From: Alitta virens
Taxonomy: Eukaryota > Annelida > Polychaeta > Phyllodocida > Nereididae
Length of the DNA stretch: 64,000 nucleotides
Assembly: GCA_932294295.1 (NCBI GenBank)
Contig: OW028575.1
Coordinates: 36,024,253-36,088,252, forward strand
Direction of reading: 5' to 3'
In this document: piece by piece, positions 36,850-51,845 of the stretch
How the letters are laid out: each line of letters starts with the position of its first letter
Numbering within the stretch: the stretch's first letter is position 1
The notes under the pieces: generated by a model
What the model was told of the DNA's origin: nothing
Databases searched by the model: none
Seen by the model: only the letters and a program-made list of their open reading frames with translations
Position numbers and translations under genes: made by a program

Positions 36850-37170
36850 GTTGTCAACAACATTAAGCTGCCAACAACATTAAGCTGTCAACAACAACAT
36901 TCTGTCAACAAAATGAGCTCCCAACAAAAATGAGCTCCCAACAAAATTGAGCTGCCAACAAAATTGTGCTGCCAACAACATTGAGCTGCCAACAACATTG
37001 AGCTGCCAACAACTTTGAGCTATCAACAATAACAATCTGTCAACAACAACCACTTGTCAACAACAACTGTCAACAACAACCGTCAACCGCAACCACCTCT
37101 GAACAACAAGCCGTCAACAACAACAGTATGTCAACAACAACAAGCTGTCAATAACATTAATCCGAAAACA
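36850..37170 (+). repeat. Gamma and N blocks (representative copy)
   Basis: Gamma is a run of CTGCC-type units. It contains one or more GAGCTCCCAAC units (SacI site), followed by GAGCTGCCAACAACATT units. N follows with TAACAATCTGTC, CAACCACTTGTC, CAACCACCTCTGAAC, AGTATGTC and the end mark CAATAACATTAATCCGAAAAC. The CCGAAAA mark is kept in all intact N copies in both arms and works as a once-per-HOR ruler; only the diverged right end has lost it (CCTAAAA at 62046). Confidence 0.85.
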
Positions 37171-38784
37171 ACATTAAGCTGTCAACGACATTAAGCTGTC
37201 AACAACATTAAGCTGGCTAACAACATTAAGCTGTCAACAACAACAATCTGTCAACAACATTAAGCTGCCAACAACATTGTGCTGCCAACATCATTATGCT
37301 GTCACCAACAACAAGCTGTAAACAACAACAAACTGTCAACAACAACAATCTCTCATCAACTTCCAACTGTCAACAACAACCAACTGTCAACAACAACCGT
37401 CAACAGGAACCAACTCTGAAGAACAACCTGTGAACAACAACAACAACCTTTCAGCAACAACAACCTGTCAGCAACAACAATCTGTCAAGAAGAGCAACCT
37501 GTCAACAACATCAATCTGTCAACAATAACAAGCTGTCAACAACAACAACCTGTCAACAACAACAACCTGTCAACATCAACAACAACCTGTCAACAACAAC
37601 AACAACCTTTCAGCAACAACAACCTGTCAGCAACAACAATCTGTCAAGAAGAGCAATCTGTCAACAACATCAATCTGTCAACAATAACAAGCTGTCAACA
37701 ACAACAACCTGTCAACAACAACAACCTGTCAGCAAAAACAACCTGTATACAACAACAATCTGTCAACAATAACAAGCTATCAACAACATTAAGCTATCAA
37801 CAACATTAAGCTATCAACATTAAGCTGTCAACAACATTAAGCTGTCAACAACATTAGGCTGTCAACAACATTAAGCTGTCAACATCATTGAGCTGTCAAC
37901 AACATTGAGCTGTCAGCAACAACAAACTGTCAACAACAACCAACTGTCAACAACATCAACCTCTCAACAACAGGCTGTCAACAACAACCTGTCAACAACA
38001 ACAACCTCTCAACAGAAACAACATCTCAACAAAAACAACCTGTCAACAACAACAAGCTGTCAACAACAACAACGAACTGTTAACAACAACCATCAACAGG
38101 AACCAACACTAAAGAACAACCTGTCAACAACAACAACCTGTAAAGAAGAGCAAGCTGTCAACAAAAACAAGCTGTCAACATTGAGCTGTCAACAACATTG
38201 AGCTGTCAACAACATTGAGCTGTCAACAACATTAAGCTGTCAACAACATTAAGCTGTCAACAACATTAAGCTGTCAACAACATTAAGCTGTCAACAACAT
38301 TAAGCTGTCAACAACAATAAGCTGTCAACATCATTGAGCTGTCAACAACATTGACCTGTCAGCAACAAGAAACTGTCAACATCAACCAACTGTCAACAAC
38401 ATCAACCTGTCAACAACATTAAGCTGCCAACAACATTATGCTGTCACCAACAACAAGCTGTAAACAACAACAATCTGTCAACAACAACAATCTGTCATCA
38501 ACTTCCAACTGTCAATAACAACCAACTGTCAACAACAACCGTCAACAGGAACCAACTCTGAAGAACAACCTGTCAACAACAACAACCTTTCAGCAACAAC
38601 AACCTGTCTGCAACAACAATCTGTCAAGAAGAGCAACCTGTCAACAACATCAATCTGTCAACAATAACAAGCTGTCAACAACAACAACCTGTCAACAACA
38701 ACAACCTGTCAACAACAACAACAACCTGTCAACATCAACAACAACCTGTCAACAACAACAAACTGTCAGCAACAACAACCTGTA

Positions 38785-39255
38785 AGAACATTAAGCTGCC
38801 AACAACATTAAGCTGCCAACAACATTAAGCTGCCAACAACAACAATCGGCCAACAACAACAATCTGTCAACAACAACAATCTGTCAACAACAACAATCTG
38901 TCAACAACAACAATCAGTCAACAACAATCAGTCAACAACAATCAGTCAACAACAATCAGTCAACAACAATCTGACAACAACAATCTGTCAACAACAATAT
39001 GTCAACAACAACATTCTGTCAACAAAATTGAGCTTGCAACAAATCTGAGCTGTTAAAAAATCTGAGCTGCCAACAACACTGAGCTGCCAGCAACATTAAG
39101 CTGCCAACAACATTAAGCTGTCAAAAAATTAAGCTGCCAACAACATTGAGCTGCCAAAAATATTAAGCTGCCAGCAACATCATGAAGCTGACGACAACAT
39201 GAAGTTGCCTCCAACATGAAGCTGCCGACAACATTAAGCTGCCGACAACATTAAG
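38785..39255 (+). repeat. D block (representative copy)
   Basis: About 470 bp: a head GTAAGAACATTAAG with TGCC units and AATCGGCC, the 14-bp sub-array, TTGAGCTTGCAAC, CTGTTAAAAAATCTGAG, CTGTCAAAAAATTAAG, CCAAAAATATTAAG, AACATCATGAAGCTGACG, TTGCCTCCAACATG and CTGCCGAC units. Right-arm copies start near 33,120, 38,785, 54,420 and 61,015, the last truncated. Left-arm copies lie near 5,100, 5,890, 7,350, 8,420, 11,990, 13,080 (truncated), 17,730, 18,800, 22,340 (truncated), 26,755 and 27,830. It is the block furthest from the basic unit and has the longest A-runs. Confidence 0.85.
38916..38971 (+). repeat. 14-bp sub-array, four units
   Basis: Four perfect copies of AGTCAACAACAATC in the D block of the large-duplication copy at 36.2-44.3 kb. 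Confidence 0.9.
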
Positions 39256-41015
39256 CTGTCAACAACAACAATCTGTCAACAGCAACCAACTGTCAGGAAC
39301 AACCAATTGTCAACAACAACCGTCAACAACAACAAGCTGTCAACAACATTAATCTCTCAACAACATTAAGCTGGCAAACATCATTAAGCTGTCAACAACA
39401 ACAACCTGTCAACAACGTTAAGCTGTCAACAACGTTAAGCTGTCAACAACATTAAGCTGTCAACAACATTAAGCTGTCACCAACAACAAGCTGTAAACAA
39501 CAACAAACTGTCAACAACAACAATCTCTCATCAACTTCCAACTGTCAACAACCAACTGTCAACAACAACCGTCAACAGGAACCAACTCTGAAGAACAACC
39601 TGTCAACAACAACAACAACCTTTCAGCAACAACAACCTGTCAGCAACAACAATCTGTCAAGAAGAGCAACCTGTCAACAACATCAATCTGTCAACAATAA
39701 CAAGCTGTCAACAACAACAACCTGTCAACAACAACAACCTGTCAACATCAACAACAACCTGTCGACAACAACAACAACCTTTCAGCAACAACAACCTTTC
39801 AGCAACAACAACCTGTCAGCAAAAACAACCTGTATACAACAACAATCTGTCAAGAAGAGCAAGCTTTCAACAACAGCAATCAGTCAACAATAAAAAGCTA
39901 TCAACAACATTAAGCTATCAACAACATTAAGCTATCAACATTAAGCTGTCAACAACATTAAGCTGTCAACAACATTAGGCTGTCAACAACATTAAGCTGT
40001 CAACATCATTGAGCTGTCAACAACATTGAGCTGTCAGCAACAACAAACTGTCAACAACAACCAACTGTCAACAACATCAACCTGTCAACAACAGGCTGTC
40101 AACAACAACAACCTGTCAACAACAACAACCTCTCAACAACAACAACATCTCAACCAAAACAACCTGTCAACAACAAAAAGCTGTCAACAACAACAACGAA
40201 CTGTTAACAACAACCGTCAACAGGAACCAACACTAAAGAACAACCTGTCAACAACAACAACCTGTAAAGAAGAGCAAGCTGTCAACAAAAACAAGCTGTC
40301 AACATTGAGCTGTCAACAACATTAAGCTGTCAACAACATTAAGCTGTCAACAACATTAAGCTGTCAACAACAATAAGCTGTCAACATCATTGAGCTGTCA
40401 ACAACATTGACCTGTCAGCAACAAGAAACTGTCAACAACAACCAACTGTCAACAACATCAACCTGTCAACAACAACCTGTCAACAACAACAACAACCTGT
40501 CAACGACAACAACAACAACAACCTGGCAACAACAACAAACTGTTAGCAACAACAACCTGTCAACAACATTAATCTGTCAACAACATTAAGTTGTCAACAA
40601 TATTAAGCTGCCAACAACATTAAGCTGTCAACAACAACATTCTGTCAACAAAATGAGCTCCCAACAAAATTGAGCTCCCAACAAAATTGAGCTGCCAACA
40701 AAATTGAGCTGCCGACAACATTGAGCTGCCAACAACATTGAGCTGCCAACAACATTGAGCTGCCAACAACATTGAGCTATCAACAATAACAATCTGTCAA
40801 CAACAACCACTTGTCAACAACCACTGTCAACAACAACCGTCAACAGCAACCACCTCTGAACAACAAGCTGTCAACAACAACAGTATGTCAACAACAACAA
40901 GCTGTCAATAACATTAATCCGAAAACAACATTAAGCTGTCAATGACATTAAGCTGTCAACAACATTAAGCTGGCAAACAACATTAAGCTGTCAACAACAA
41001 CAATCTGTCAACAAT

Positions 41016-44000
41016 ATTAAGCTGCCAACAACATTGTGCTGCCAACAACATTAAGCTGCCAACAACATTATGCTGTCACCAACAACAAGCTGTAAACAAC
41101 AACAAACTGTCAACAACAACAATCTGTCATCAACTTCCAACTCTCAACAACAACCAACTGTCAACAACAACCGTCAACAGGAACCAACTCTGAAGAACAA
41201 CCTGTCAACAACAACAACAACCTTTCAGCAACAACAACCTGTCAGCAACAGCAATCTGTCAAGAAGAGCAACCTGTCAACAACATCAATCTGTCAACAAT
41301 AACAAGCTGTCAACAACAACAACCTGTCAACAACAACAACCTGTCAACATCAACAACAACCTGTCGACAACAACAACAACCTTTTAGCAACAACAACCTG
41401 TCAGCAACAACAATCTGTCAAGAAGAGCAATCTGTCAACAACATCAATCTGTCATCAATAACAAGCTGTCAACAACAACAACCTGTCAACAACAACAACC
41501 TGTCAGCAAAAACAACCTGTATACAACAACAATCTGTCAAGAAGAGCAAGCTTTCAACAACAGCAATCAGTCAACAATAACAAGCTATCAACAACATTAA
41601 GCTATCAACAACATTAAGCTATCAACATGAAGCTGCCGACAACATTAAGCTGCCGACAACATTAAGCTTTCAACAGCAACAATATGTCTACATCAACCAA
41701 CTGTCAGCAACAACCAACTGTCAACAACAAACGTCAACAACAACAAATTGTCAACAACAACAAGCTATCAATAACAACAATCTGCCAACAACATTATGCT
41801 GTCACGAACAACAAGCGGTAAACAACAACAAACTTTCAACAACAACAATCTGCCAACAACTTCCAACTGTCAACAACAACAACAACAACCTGTCAACAAC
41901 AAGAAACTGTCAAAAACAACAACAACAACCTGTCAACAACAACAACCTGTCAACAATAACAAGCTGTCAACAACAACAACCTGTCAACAACAACAACCTG
42001 TCAACATCAACAACAACCTGTCAACAACAACAACAACCTTTCAGCAACAAAACCTGTCAGCAACAACAATCTGTCAAGAAGAGCAATCTGTCAACAACAT
42101 CAATCTGTCATCAATAACAAGCTGTCAACAACAACAACCTGTCAACAACAACAACCTGTCAGCAAAAACAACCTGTATACAACAACAATCTGTCAAGAAG
42201 AGCAAGCTTTCAACAACAGCAATCAGTCAACAATAACAAGCTATTACCAACATTAAGCTATCAACAACATTAAGCTATCAACATTAAGCTGTCAACAACA
42301 TTAAGCTGTCAACAACATTAGGCTGTCAACAACATTAAGCTGTCAACATCATTGAGCTGTCAACAACATTGAGCTGTCAGCAACAACAAACTGTCAACAA
42401 CAACCAACTGTCAACAACATCAACCTGTCAACAACAGGCTGTCTACAACAAGAACCTGTCAACAACAACAACCTCTCAACAACAACAACATCTCAACAAA
42501 AACAACCTATCAACAACAACAAGCTGTCAACAACAACAACAAACTGTTAACAACAACCGTCAACAGGAACCAACACTAAAGAACAACCTGTCAACAACAA
42601 CAACCTGTAAAGAAGAGCAAGCTGTCAACAAAAACAAGCTGTCAACATTGAGCTGTCAACAACATTAAGCTGTCAACAGCATTAAGCTGTCAACAACATT
42701 GAGCTGTCAACAACAATAAGCTGTCAACATCATTGAGCTGTCAACAACATTGACCTGTCAGCAACAAGAAACTGTCAACAACAACCAACTGTCAACAACA
42801 TCAACCTGTCAACAACAACCTGTCAACAACAACAGCAACAACAACAACCTGTCAACAACAACAACAACAACAACCTGGCAACAACAACAAACTGTTAGCA
42901 ACAACAACCTGTCAACAACATTAATCTGTCAACAACATTAAGTTGTCAACAACATTAAGCTGCCAACAACATTAAGCTGTCAACAACAACATTCTGTCAA
43001 CAAAATGAGCTCCCAACAAAAATGAGCTCCCAACAAAATTGAGCTGCCAACAAAATTGTGCTGCCAACAACATTGAGCTGCCAACAACATTGAGCTGCCA
43101 ACAACTTTGAGCTATCAACAATAACAATCTGTCAACAACAACCACTTGTCAACAACAACTGTCAACAACAACCGTCAACAGCAACCACCTCTGAACAACA
43201 AGCCGTCAACAACAACAGTATGTCAACAACAACAAGCTGTCAATAACATTAATCCGAAAACAACATTAAGCTGTCAACGACATTAAGCTGTCAACAACAT
43301 TAAGCTGGCTAACAACATTAAGCTGTCAACAACAACAATCTGTCAACAACATTAAGCTGCCAACAACATTGTGCTGCCAACATCATTATGCTGTCACCAA
43401 CAACAAGCTGTAAACAACAACAAACTGTCAACAACAACAATCTCTCATCAACTTCCAACTGTCAACAACAACCAACTGTCAACAACAACCGTCAATAGGA
43501 ACCAACTCTGAAGAACAACCTGTCAACAACAACAACAACCTTTCAGCAACAACAACCTGTCAGCAACAACAATCTGTCAAGAAGAGCAACCTGTCAACAA
43601 CATCAATCTGTCAACAATAACAAGCTGTCAACAACAACAACCTGTCAACAACAACAACCTGTCAACATCAACAACAACCTGTCAACAACAACAACAACCT
43701 TTCAGCAACAACAACCTGTCAGCAACAACAATCTGTCAAGAAGAGCAATCTGTCAACAACATCAATCTGTCAACAATAACAAGCTGTCAACAACAACAAC
43801 CTGTCAACAACAACAACCTGTCAGCAAAAACAACCTGTATACAACAACAATCTGTCAAGAAGAGCAAGCTTTCAACAACAGCAATCAGTCAACAATAACA
43901 AGCTATCAACAACATTAAGCTATCAACAACATTAAGCTATCAACATTAAGCTGTCAACAACATTAAGCTGTCAACAACATTAGGCTGTCAACAACATTAA

Positions 44001-44340
44001 GCTGTCAACATCATTGAGCTGTCAACAACATTGAGCTGTCAGCAACAACAAACTGTCAACAACAACCAACTGTCAACAACATCAACCTGTCAACAACAGG
44101 CTGTCAACAACAACCTGTCAACAACAACAACCTCTCAACAAAAACAACATCTCAACAAAAACAACCTGTCAACAACAACAAGCTGTCAACAACAACAACG
44201 AACTGTTAACAACAACCATCAACAGGAACCAACACTAAAGAACAACCTGTCAACAACAACAACCTGTAAAGAAGAGCAAGCTGTCAACAAAAACAAGCTG
44301 TCAACATTGAGCTGTCAACAACATTGAGCTGTCAACAACA
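41016..44340 (+). repeat. Tandem duplication of about 3,325 bp, first copy
   Basis: The M-Q-R-S-P-gamma-N-M-S segment is repeated immediately downstream at 44,341 to about 47,665. Starts match at 41070/44394 (3,324), 41796/45120 (3,324), 42369/45694 (3,325), 42750/46075 and 44031/47356. The change from 3,324 to 3,325 is a single missing base near 42,048-42,052, where GCAACAAAACC replaces GCAACAACAACC of the other copies. Confidence 0.87.
41796..42236 (+). repeat. R block with a 1-bp deletion
   Basis: Compared with the R copies at 45120 and 57429, one base is missing near 42,048-42,052 (GCAACAAAACC for GCAACAACAACC). The open frame still runs on, only shifted, because all three frames of the unit are open. 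A single sequencing error could also produce this. Confidence 0.7.
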
Positions 44341-47300
44341 TTAAGCTGCCAACAACATTGTGCTGCCAACAACATTAAGCTGCCAACAACATTATGCTGT
44401 CACCAACAACAAGCTGTAAACAACAACAAACTGTCAACAACAACAATCTGTCATCAACTTCCAACTCTCAACAACAACCAACTGTCAACAACAACCGTCA
44501 ACAGGAACCAACTCTGAAGAACAACCTGTCAACAACAACAACAACCTTTCAGCAACAACAACCTGTCAGCAACAGCAATCTGTCAAGAAGAGCAACCTGT
44601 CAACAACATCAATCTGTCAACAATAACAAGCTGTCAACAACAACAACCTGTCAACAACAACAACCTGTCAACATCAACAACAACCTGTCGACAACAACAA
44701 CAACCTTTTAGCAACAACAACCTGTCAGCAACAACAATCTGTCAAGAAGAGCAATCTGTCAACAACATCAATCTGTCATCAATAACAAGCTGTCAACAAC
44801 AACAACCTGTCAACAACAACAACCTGTCAGCAAAAACAACCTTTATACAACAACAATCTGTCAAGAAGAGCAAGCTTTCAACAACAGCAATCAGTCAACA
44901 ATAACAAGCTATCAACAACATTAAGCTATCAACAACATTAAGCTATCAACATGAAGCTGCCGACAACATTAAGCTGCCGACAACATTAAGCTTTCAACAG
45001 CAACAATATGTCTACATCAACCAACTGTCAGCAACAACCAACTGTCAACAACAAACGTCAACAACAACAAATTGTCAACAACAACAAGCTATCAATAACA
45101 ACAATCTGCCAACAACATTATGCTGTCACGAACAACAAGCGGTAAACAACAACAAACTTTCAACAACAACAATCTGCCAACAACTTCCAACTGTCAACAA
45201 CAACAACAACAACCTGTCAACAACAAGAAACTGTCAAAAACAACAACAACAACCTGTCAACAACAACAACCTGTCAACAATAACAAGCTGTCAACAACAA
45301 CAACCTGTCAACAACAACAACCTGTCAACATCAACAACAACCTGTCAACAACAACAACAACCTTTCAGCAACAACAACCTGTCAGCAACAACAATCTGTC
45401 AAGAAGAGCAATCTGTCAACAACATCAATCTGTCATCAATAACAAGCTGTCAACAACAACAACCTGTCAACAACAACAACCTGTCAGCAAAAACAACCTG
45501 TATACAACAACAATCTGTCAAGAAGAGCAAGCTTTCAACAACAGCAATCAGTCAACAATAACAAGCTATTACCAACATTAAGCTATCAACAACATTAAGC
45601 TATCAACATTAAGCTGTCAACAACATTAAGCTGTCAACAACATTAGGCTGTCAACAACATTAAGCTGTCAACATCATTGAGCTGTCAACAACATTGAGCT
45701 GTCAGCAACAACAAACTGTCAACAACAACCAACTGTCAACAACATCAACCTGTCAACAACAGGCTGTCTACAACAACAACCTGTCAACAACAACAACCTC
45801 TCAACAACAACAACATCTCAACAAAAACAACCTATCAACAACAACAAGCTGTCAACAACAACAACAAACTGTTAACAACAACCGTCAACAGGAACCAACA
45901 CTAAAGAACAACCTGTCAACAACAACAACCTGTAAAGAAGAGCAAGCTGTCAACAAAAACAAGCTGTCAACATTGAGCTGTCAACAACATTAAGCTGTCA
46001 ACAGCATTAAGCTGTCAACAACATTGAGCTGTCAACAACAATAAGCTGTCAACATCATTGAGCTGTCAACAACATTGACCTGTCAGCAACAAGAAACTGT
46101 CAACAACAACCAACTGTCAACAACATCAACCTGTCAACAACAACCTGTCAACAACAACAGCAACAAGAACAACCTGTCAACAACAACAACAACAACAACC
46201 TGGCAACAACAACAAACTGTTAGCAACAACAACCTGTCAACAACATTAATCTGTCAACAACATTAAGTTGTCAACAACATTAAGCTGCCAACAACATTAA
46301 GCTGTCAACAACGACATTCTGTCAACAAAATGAGCTCCCAACAAAAATGAGCTCCCAACAAAATTGAGCTGCCAACAAAATTGTGCTGCCAACAACATTG
46401 AGCTGCCAACAACATTGAGCTGCCAACAACTTTGAGCTATCAACAATAACAATCTGTCAACAACAACCACTTGTCAACAACAACTGTCAACAACAACCGT
46501 CAACAGCAACCACCTCTGAACAACAAGCCGTCAACAACAACAGTATGTCAACAACAACAAGCTGTCAATAACATTAATCCGAAAACAACATTAAGCTGTC
46601 AACGACATTAAGCTGTCAACAACATTAAGCTGGCTAACAACATTAAGCTGTCAACAACAACAATCTGTCAACAACATTAAGCTGCCAACAACATTGTGCT
46701 GCCAACATCATTATGCTGTCACCAACAACAAGCTGTAAACAACAACAAACTGTCAACAACAACAATCTCTCATCAACTTCCAACTGTCAACAACAACCAA
46801 CTGTCAACAACAACCGTCAATAGGAACCAACTCTGAAGAACAACCTGTCAACAACAACAACAACCTTTCAGCAACAACAACCTGTCAGCAACAACAATCT
46901 GTCAAGAAGAGCAACCTGTCAACAACATCAATCTGTCAACAATAACAAGCTGTCAACAACAACAACCTGTCAACAACAACAACCTGTCAACATCAACAAC
47001 AACCTGTCAACAACAACAACAACCTTTCAGCAACAACAACCTGTCAGCAACAACAATCTGTCAAGAAGAGCAATCTGTCAACAACATCAATCTGTCAACA
47101 ATAACAAGCTGTCAACAACAACAACCTGTCAACAACAACAACCTGTCAGCAAAAACAACCTGTATACAACAACAATCTGTCAAGAAGAGCAAGCTTTCAA
47201 CAACAGCAATCAGTCAACAATAACAAGCTATCAACAACATTAAGCTATCAACAACATTAAGCTATCAACATTAAGCTGTCAACAACATTAAGCTGTCAAC

Positions 47301-47665
47301 AACATTAGGCTGTCAACAACATTAAGCTGTCAACATCATTGAGCTGTCAACAACATTGAGCTGTCAGCAACAACAAACTGTCAACAACAACCAACTGTCA
47401 ACAACATCAACCTGTCAACAACAGGCTGTCAACAACAACCTGTCAACAACAACAACCTCTCAACAAAAACAACATCTCAACAAAAACAACCTGTCAACAA
47501 CAACAAGCTGTCAACAACAACAACGAACTGTTAACAACAACCATCAACAGGAACCAACACTAAAGAACAACCTGTCAACAACAACAACCTGTAAAGAAGA
47601 GCAAGCTGTCAACAAAAACAAGCTGTCAACATTGAGCTGTCAACAACATTGAGCTGTCAACAACA
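44341..47665 (+). repeat. Tandem duplication of about 3,325 bp, second copy
   Basis: Direct neighbour and near-identical partner of 41,016-44,340: M from 44394, R 45120-45581, S 45694-45993, P 46075-46266, N landmark 46576, S 47356-47652. It keeps the R-block base lost in the first copy. Small private changes include AACAAGAAC for AACAACAAC in its P block (about 46,163) and CAACGACATTC near 46,310. Confidence 0.87.
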
Positions 47666-49584
47666 TTAAGCTGTCAACAACATTAAGCTGTCAACAACAT
47701 TAAGCTGTCAACAACATTAAGCTGTCAACAACAATAAGCTGTCAACATCATTGAGCTGTCAACAACATTGACCTGTCAGCAACAAGAAACTGTCAACAAC
47801 AACCAACTGTCAACAACATCAACCTGTCAACAACAACCTGTCAACAACAACAACAACAACAACCTGTCAATGACAACAACAACAACAACCTGGCAACAAC
47901 AACAAACTGGTAGCAACAACAACCTGTCAACAACATTAATCTGTCAACAACATTAAGTTGTCAACAATATTAAGCTGCCAACAACATTAAGCTGTCAACA
48001 ACAACATTCTGTCAACAAAATGAGCTCCCAACAAAATTGAGCTCCCAACAAAATTGAGCTGCCAACAAAATTGAGCTGCCAACAACATTGAGCTGCCAAC
48101 AACATTGAGCTATCAACAATAACAATCTGTCAACAACAACCACTTGTCAACAACCACTGTCAACAACAACCGTCAACAGCAACCACCTCTGAACAACAAG
48201 CTGTCAACAACAACAGTATGTCAACAACAACAAGCTGTCAATAACATTAATCCGAAAACAACATTAAGCTGTCAATGACATTAAGCTGTCAACAACATTA
48301 AGCTGGCAAACAACATTAAGCTGTCAACAACAACAATCTGTCAACAATATTAAGCTGCCAACAACATTGTGCTGCCAACAACATTAAGCTGCCAAAAACA
48401 TTATGCTGTCACCAACAACAAGCTGTAAACAACAACAAACTGTCAACAACAACAATCTGTCATCAACTTCCAACTCTCAACAACAACCAACTGTCAACAA
48501 CAACCGTCAACAGGAACCAACTCTGAAGAACAACCTGTCAACAACAACAACAACCTTTCAGCAACAACAAACTGTCAGCAACAGCAATCTGTCAAGAAGA
48601 GCAACCTGTCAACAACATCAATCTGTCAACAATAACAAGCTGTCAACAACAACAACCTGTCAACAACAACAACCTGTCAACATCAACAACAACCTGTCGA
48701 CAACAACAACAACCTTTTAGCAACAACAACCTGTCAGCAACAACAATCTGTCAAGAAGAGCAATCTGTCAACAACATCAATCTGTCATCAATAACAAGCT
48801 GTCAACAACAACAACCTGTCAACAACAACAACCTGTCAGCAAAAACAACCTGTATACAACAACAATCTGTCAAGAAGAGCAAGCTTTCAACAACAGCAAT
48901 CAGTCAACAATAACAAGCTATCAACAACATTAAGCTATCAACAACATTAAGCTATCAACATGAAGCTGCCGACAACATTAAGCTGCCGACAACATTAAGC
49001 TTTCAACAGCAACAATATGTCTACAACAACCAACTGTCAGCAACAACCAACTGTCAACAACAAACGTCAACAACAACAAATTGTCAACAACAACAAGCTA
49101 TCAATAACAACAATCTGCCAACAACATTATGCTGTCACGAACAACAAGCGGTAAACAACAACAAACTGTCAACAACAACAACAACAACCTGTCAACAACA
49201 AGAAACTGTCAAAAACAACAACAACAACCTGTCAACAACAACAACCTGTCAACAATAACAAGCTGTCAACAACAACAACCTGTCAACAACAACAACCTGT
49301 CAACATCAACAACAACCTGTCAACAACAACAACAACCTTTCAGCAACAACAACCTGTCAGCAACAACAATCTGTCAAGAAGAGCAATCTGTCAACAACAT
49401 CAATCTGTCATCAATAACAAGCTGTCAACAACAACCTGTCAACAACAACAACCTGTCAGCAAAAACAACCTGTATACAACAACAATCTGTCAAGAAGAGC
49501 AAGCTTTCAACAACAGCAATCAGTCAACAATAACAAGCTATTACCAACATTAAGCTATCAACAACATTAAGCTATCAACATTAA
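47666..49584 (+). repeat. Right arm alpha-P-gamma-N-M-Q-R segment
   Basis: Alpha units, then P 47768-47956 (the CAATGAC subtype), gamma, N (landmark 48249), M from 48403, Q at about 48,960-49,128 and R 49129-49533. The first 0.7 kb matches 59.95-60.7 kb at offset 12,292, then 12,309 (P 47768/60060, M 48403/60712), again a 17-bp step. The Q-R part matches the other right-arm Q-R copies. Confidence 0.78.
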
Positions 49585-51845
49585 GCTGTCAACAACATTA
49601 AGCTGTCAACAACATTAGGCTGTCAACAACATTAAGCTGTCAACATCATTGAGCTGTCAACAACATTGAGCTGTCAGCAACAACAAACTGTCAACAACAA
49701 CCAACTGTCAACAACATCAACCTGTCAACAACAGGCTGTCTACAACAACAACCTGTCAACAACAACAACCTCTCAACAACAACAACATCTCAACAAAAAC
49801 AACCTATCAACAACAACAAGCTGTCAACAACAACAACAAACTGTTAACAACAACCGTCAACAGGAACCAACACTAAAGAACAACCTGTCAACAACAACAA
49901 CCTGTAAAGAAGAGCAAGCTGTCAACAAAAACAAGCTGTCAACATTGAGCTGTCAACAACATTAAGCTGTCAACAGCATTAAGCTGTCAACAACATTGAG
50001 CTGTCAACAACAATAAGCTGTCAACATCATTGAGCTGTCAACAACATTGACCTGTCAGCAACAAGAAACTGTCAACAACAACCAACTGTCAACAACATCA
50101 ACCTGTCAACAACAACCTGTCAACAACAACAGCAACAACAACAACCTGTCAACGACAACAACAACAACAACCTGGCAACAACAACAAACTGTTAGCAACA
50201 ACAACCTGTCAACAACATTAATCTGTCAACAACATTAAGTTGTCAACAACATTAAGCTGCCAACAACATTAAGCTGTCAACAACAACATTCTGTCAACAA
50301 AATGAGCTCCCAACAAAAATGAGCTCCCAACAAAATTGAGCTGCCAACAAAATTGTGCTGCCAACAACATTGAGCTGCCAACAACATTGAGCTGCCAACA
50401 ACTTTGAGCTATCAACAATAACAATCTGTCAACAACAACCACTTGTCAACAACAACTGTCAACAACAACCGTCAACCGCAACCACCTCTGAACAACAAGC
50501 CGTCAACAACAACAACCTGTCAACAACAACAAGCTGTCAATAACATTAATCCGAAAACAACATTAAGCTGTCAACGACATTAAGCTGTCAACAACATTAA
50601 GCTGGCTAACAACATTAAGCTGTCAACAACAACAATCTGTCAACAACATTAAGCTGCCAACAACATTGTGCTGCCAGCATCATTATGCTGTCACCAACAA
50701 CAAGCTGTAAACAACAACAAACTGTCAACAACAACAATCTCTCATCAACTTCCAACTCTCAACAACAACCAACTGTCAACAACAACCGTCAACAGGAACC
50801 AACTCTGAAGAACAACCTGTGAACAACAACAACAACCTTTCAGCAACAACAACCTGTCAGCAACAACAATCTGTCAAGAAGAGCAACCTGTCAACAACAT
50901 CAATCTGTCAACAATAACAAGCTGTCAACAACAACAACCTGTCAACAACAACAACCTGTCAACATCAACAACAACCTGTCAACAACAACAACAACCTTTC
51001 AGCAACAACAACCTGTCAGCAACAACAATCTGTCAAGAAGAGCAATCTGTCAACAACATCAATCTGTCAACAATAACAAGCTGTCAACAACAACAACCTG
51101 TCAACAACAACAACCTGTCAGCAAAAACAACCTGTATACAACAACAATCTGTCAACAATAACAAGCTATCAACAACATTAAGCTATCAACAACATTAAGC
51201 TATCAACATTAAGCTGTCAACAACATTAAGCTGTCAACAACATTAGGCTGTCAACAACATTAAGCTGTCAACATCATTGAGCTGTCAACAACATTGAGCT
51301 GTCAGCAACAACAAACTGTCAACAACAACCAACTGTCAACAACATCAACCTCTCAACAACAGGCTGTCAACAACAACCTGTCAACAACAACAACCTCTCA
51401 ACAGAAACAACATCTCAACAAAAACAACCTGTCAACAACAACAAGCTGTCAACAACAACAACGAACTGTTAACAACAACCATCAACAGGAACCAACACTA
51501 AAGAACAACCTGTCAACAACAACAACCTGTAAAGAAGAGCAAGCTGTCAACAAAAACAAGCTGTCAACATTGAGCTGTCAACAACATTGAGCTGTCAACA
51601 ACATTAAGCTGTCAACAACATTAAGCTGTCAACAACATTAAGCTGTCAACAACATTAAGCTGTCAACAACATTAAGCTGTCAACAACAATAAGCTGTCAA
51701 CATCATTGAGCTGTCAACAACATTGACCTGTCAGCAACAAGAAACTGTCAACAACAACCAACTGTCAACAACATCAACCTGTCAACAACATTAAGCTGCC
51801 AACAACATTATGCTGTCACCAACAACAAGCTGTAAACAACAACAA
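49585..51845 (+). repeat. 2,261-bp tandem duplication, first copy (133 x 17)
   Basis: S 49666-49965, P 50047-50238, gamma, N (50548), M, S 51294-51590, alpha, a P stub and the first units of an M block. All landmarks recur exactly 2,261 bp downstream. 2,261 is 133 times 17. Both copies share variants not seen elsewhere: AACAACCTGTCAAC in place of AGTATGTC in the N block (about 50,510 and 52,770), and CTGCCAGCATCATTATG before the M block. Confidence 0.9.

Larger units (their letters stand above)
36196..44340 (+). repeat. Large duplication, first copy, about 8.1 kb
   Basis: Block order: S 36277-36576, P 36658-36849, gamma-N (37159), M, S 37905-38201, P stub, M, D with 14-bp array, M, S 40026-40325, P 40407-40589, gamma-N (40916), M from 41070, Q, R 41796-42236, S 42369-42668, P 42750-42941, gamma-N (43251), M, S 44031-44327. 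The same order recurs at about 51,846-59,975. The offset is 15,650 up to about 38.2 kb, then 15,633, then 15,634. The 17-bp step is one extra ATTGAG-type unit near 38,200; the 1-bp step is a deleted base near 42,050. Confidence 0.85.
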
